Made by a program: the position numbers and the translations under genes. From assembly GCA_020851615.1 (NCBI GenBank), contig JADZCL010000339.1, forward strand, positions 1 to 5,947: DNA of 5,947 bases, written 5' to 3'. Shown piece by piece: positions 5,457 through 5,947 of the stretch. Under the pieces are notes generated by a model. The model was not told the DNA's origin. It made no database searches and saw only the letters and a list, made by a program, of their open reading frames with translations. Numbering within the stretch: position 1 is the first letter of the stretch; each line of letters opens with the position of its first letter. The DNA is from Rubrivivax sp. (lineage in GTDB: Bacteria > Pseudomonadota > Gammaproteobacteria > Burkholderiales > Burkholderiaceae_C).

Positions 5457-5947
5457 ATGAGCCTCAAGTGCGGCATCGTGGGCCTGCCCAATGTCGGCAA
5501 GTCCACCCTCTTCAATGCCCTGACCCAGGCCGGCATCGCCGCCGAGAACTACCCGTTCTGCACGATCGAGCCCAACGTCGGCGTGGTCGAACTGCCCGAT
5601 CCGCGCCTGGCGGCACTGGCGGCCATCGTCAAGCCCGAGCGCGTCGTGCCGGCCATCGTCGAGTTCGTCGACATCGCCGGGCTGGTCGCCGGAGCCAGCC
5701 AGGGCGAGGGGCTTGGCAACCAGTTCCTGAGCCACATCCGCGAGACCGACGCGATCGTGAACGTCGTGCGCTGCTTCGAGGACGATAACGTGATCCACGT
5801 CGCCGGTCGCGTCGACCCGGTGGCCGACATCGAGGTCATCCAGACCGAGCTCTGCCTGGCCGACCTGGCCACCGTCGAGAAGAGCCTCACGCGCTACACC
5901 AAGGTGGCCAAGGCCGGCGGCGACAAGGAGGCACAACGCCTGGTCGA
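5457..5947 (+). CDS. ychF: Redox-regulated ribosome-associated P-loop ATPase YchF/OLA1, N-terminal part
   Basis: The first 163 codons of a gene that continues past the right edge; the family is usually about 363 residues, so less than half is present. YchF belongs to the Obg-related TRAFAC GTPase class but prefers ATP; it binds ribosomes and affects translation initiation and stress responses. Visible motifs are the P-loop GLPNVGKST (9-17), the switch I segment [10 protein letters not shown] (31-40), the Walker B/G3 segment [21 protein letters not shown] (starting at 70), and [18 protein letters not shown] (93-110), all characteristic of YchF rather than Obg or Era. The NKxE motif that gives ATP preference and the TGS domain lie outside the window. 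The ATG at 5457 is firm because [12 protein letters not shown] is the family's standard start, yet no Shine-Dalgarno site precedes it (CCCCAACTCCC). Confidence 0.96.
   Translation, partial: MSLKCGIVGLPNVGKSTLFNALTQAGIAAENYPFCTIEPNVGVVELPDPRLAALAAIVKPERVVPAIVEFVDIAGLVAGASQGEGLGNQFLSHIRETDAIVNVVRCFEDDNVIHVAGRVDPVADIEVIQTELCLADLATVEKSLTRYTKVAKAGGDKEAQRLV

Noticed and set aside
4149..5936. Minus-strand open frame continuing upstream from the monooxygenase for about 596 codons, antisense to the MOSC gene and ychF
   Set aside because: It runs antisense to two well-supported genes and its translation shows no family motif. Long antisense open frames are expected in GC-rich coding DNA, where stop codons are rare. 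The Rossmann fold start at 4148 marks the real N-terminus.

Overview
The window looks like an ordinary chromosomal segment from a high-GC betaproteobacterium, most likely Burkholderiales. Evidence for this is the strong G/C preference at third codon positions, the sequence of the LysS C-terminus, a DsbC/DUF3108 pair typical of that group, and an unusual UbiH-like clade that I associate with Burkholderiales. No database search was possible, so the taxonomic call is an inference.

Layout from left to right: (1) the last 38 codons of lysS (lysyl-tRNA synthetase) on the + strand, ending at 118; (2) four closely packed minus-strand genes, transcribed from about 4148 down to 140: a UbiH-like FAD monooxygenase (3033-4148), a DsbC-type periplasmic disulfide isomerase (2203-3009), a membrane-anchored DUF3108 protein (980-2167) and an enoyl-CoA hydratase (140-928). 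Gaps are 23, 35 and 51 nt, so they probably form an operon, perhaps with an extra internal promoter before the hydratase; (3) a 75-nt divergent intergenic region (4149-4223); (4) a + strand MOSC-domain protein with a GTG start (4224-5087); (5) a small minus-strand hypothetical gene (5057-5302) whose 3' end overlaps the MOSC gene by 31 nt; (6) a 154-nt divergent intergenic region (5303-5456); (7) the first 163 codons of ychF (ribosome-binding P-loop ATPase) on the + strand, running off the right edge.

The genes do not form one obvious pathway. DsbC and DUF3108 act in the envelope. The monooxygenase and the MOSC protein are predicted cytoplasmic or membrane-peripheral redox proteins, and the hydratase belongs to acyl-CoA beta-oxidation. 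LysS and YchF are translation-related housekeeping genes.

I found no mobile element, CRISPR array, tRNA, rRNA, toxin-antitoxin pair or defence system. The points most worth a second look are the likely leaderless start of the monooxygenase, its eroded FAD fingerprints, the mirrored -10-like elements between the divergent genes, the small overlapping orphan gene, and a perfect 11-bp inverted repeat inside the DUF3108 gene.
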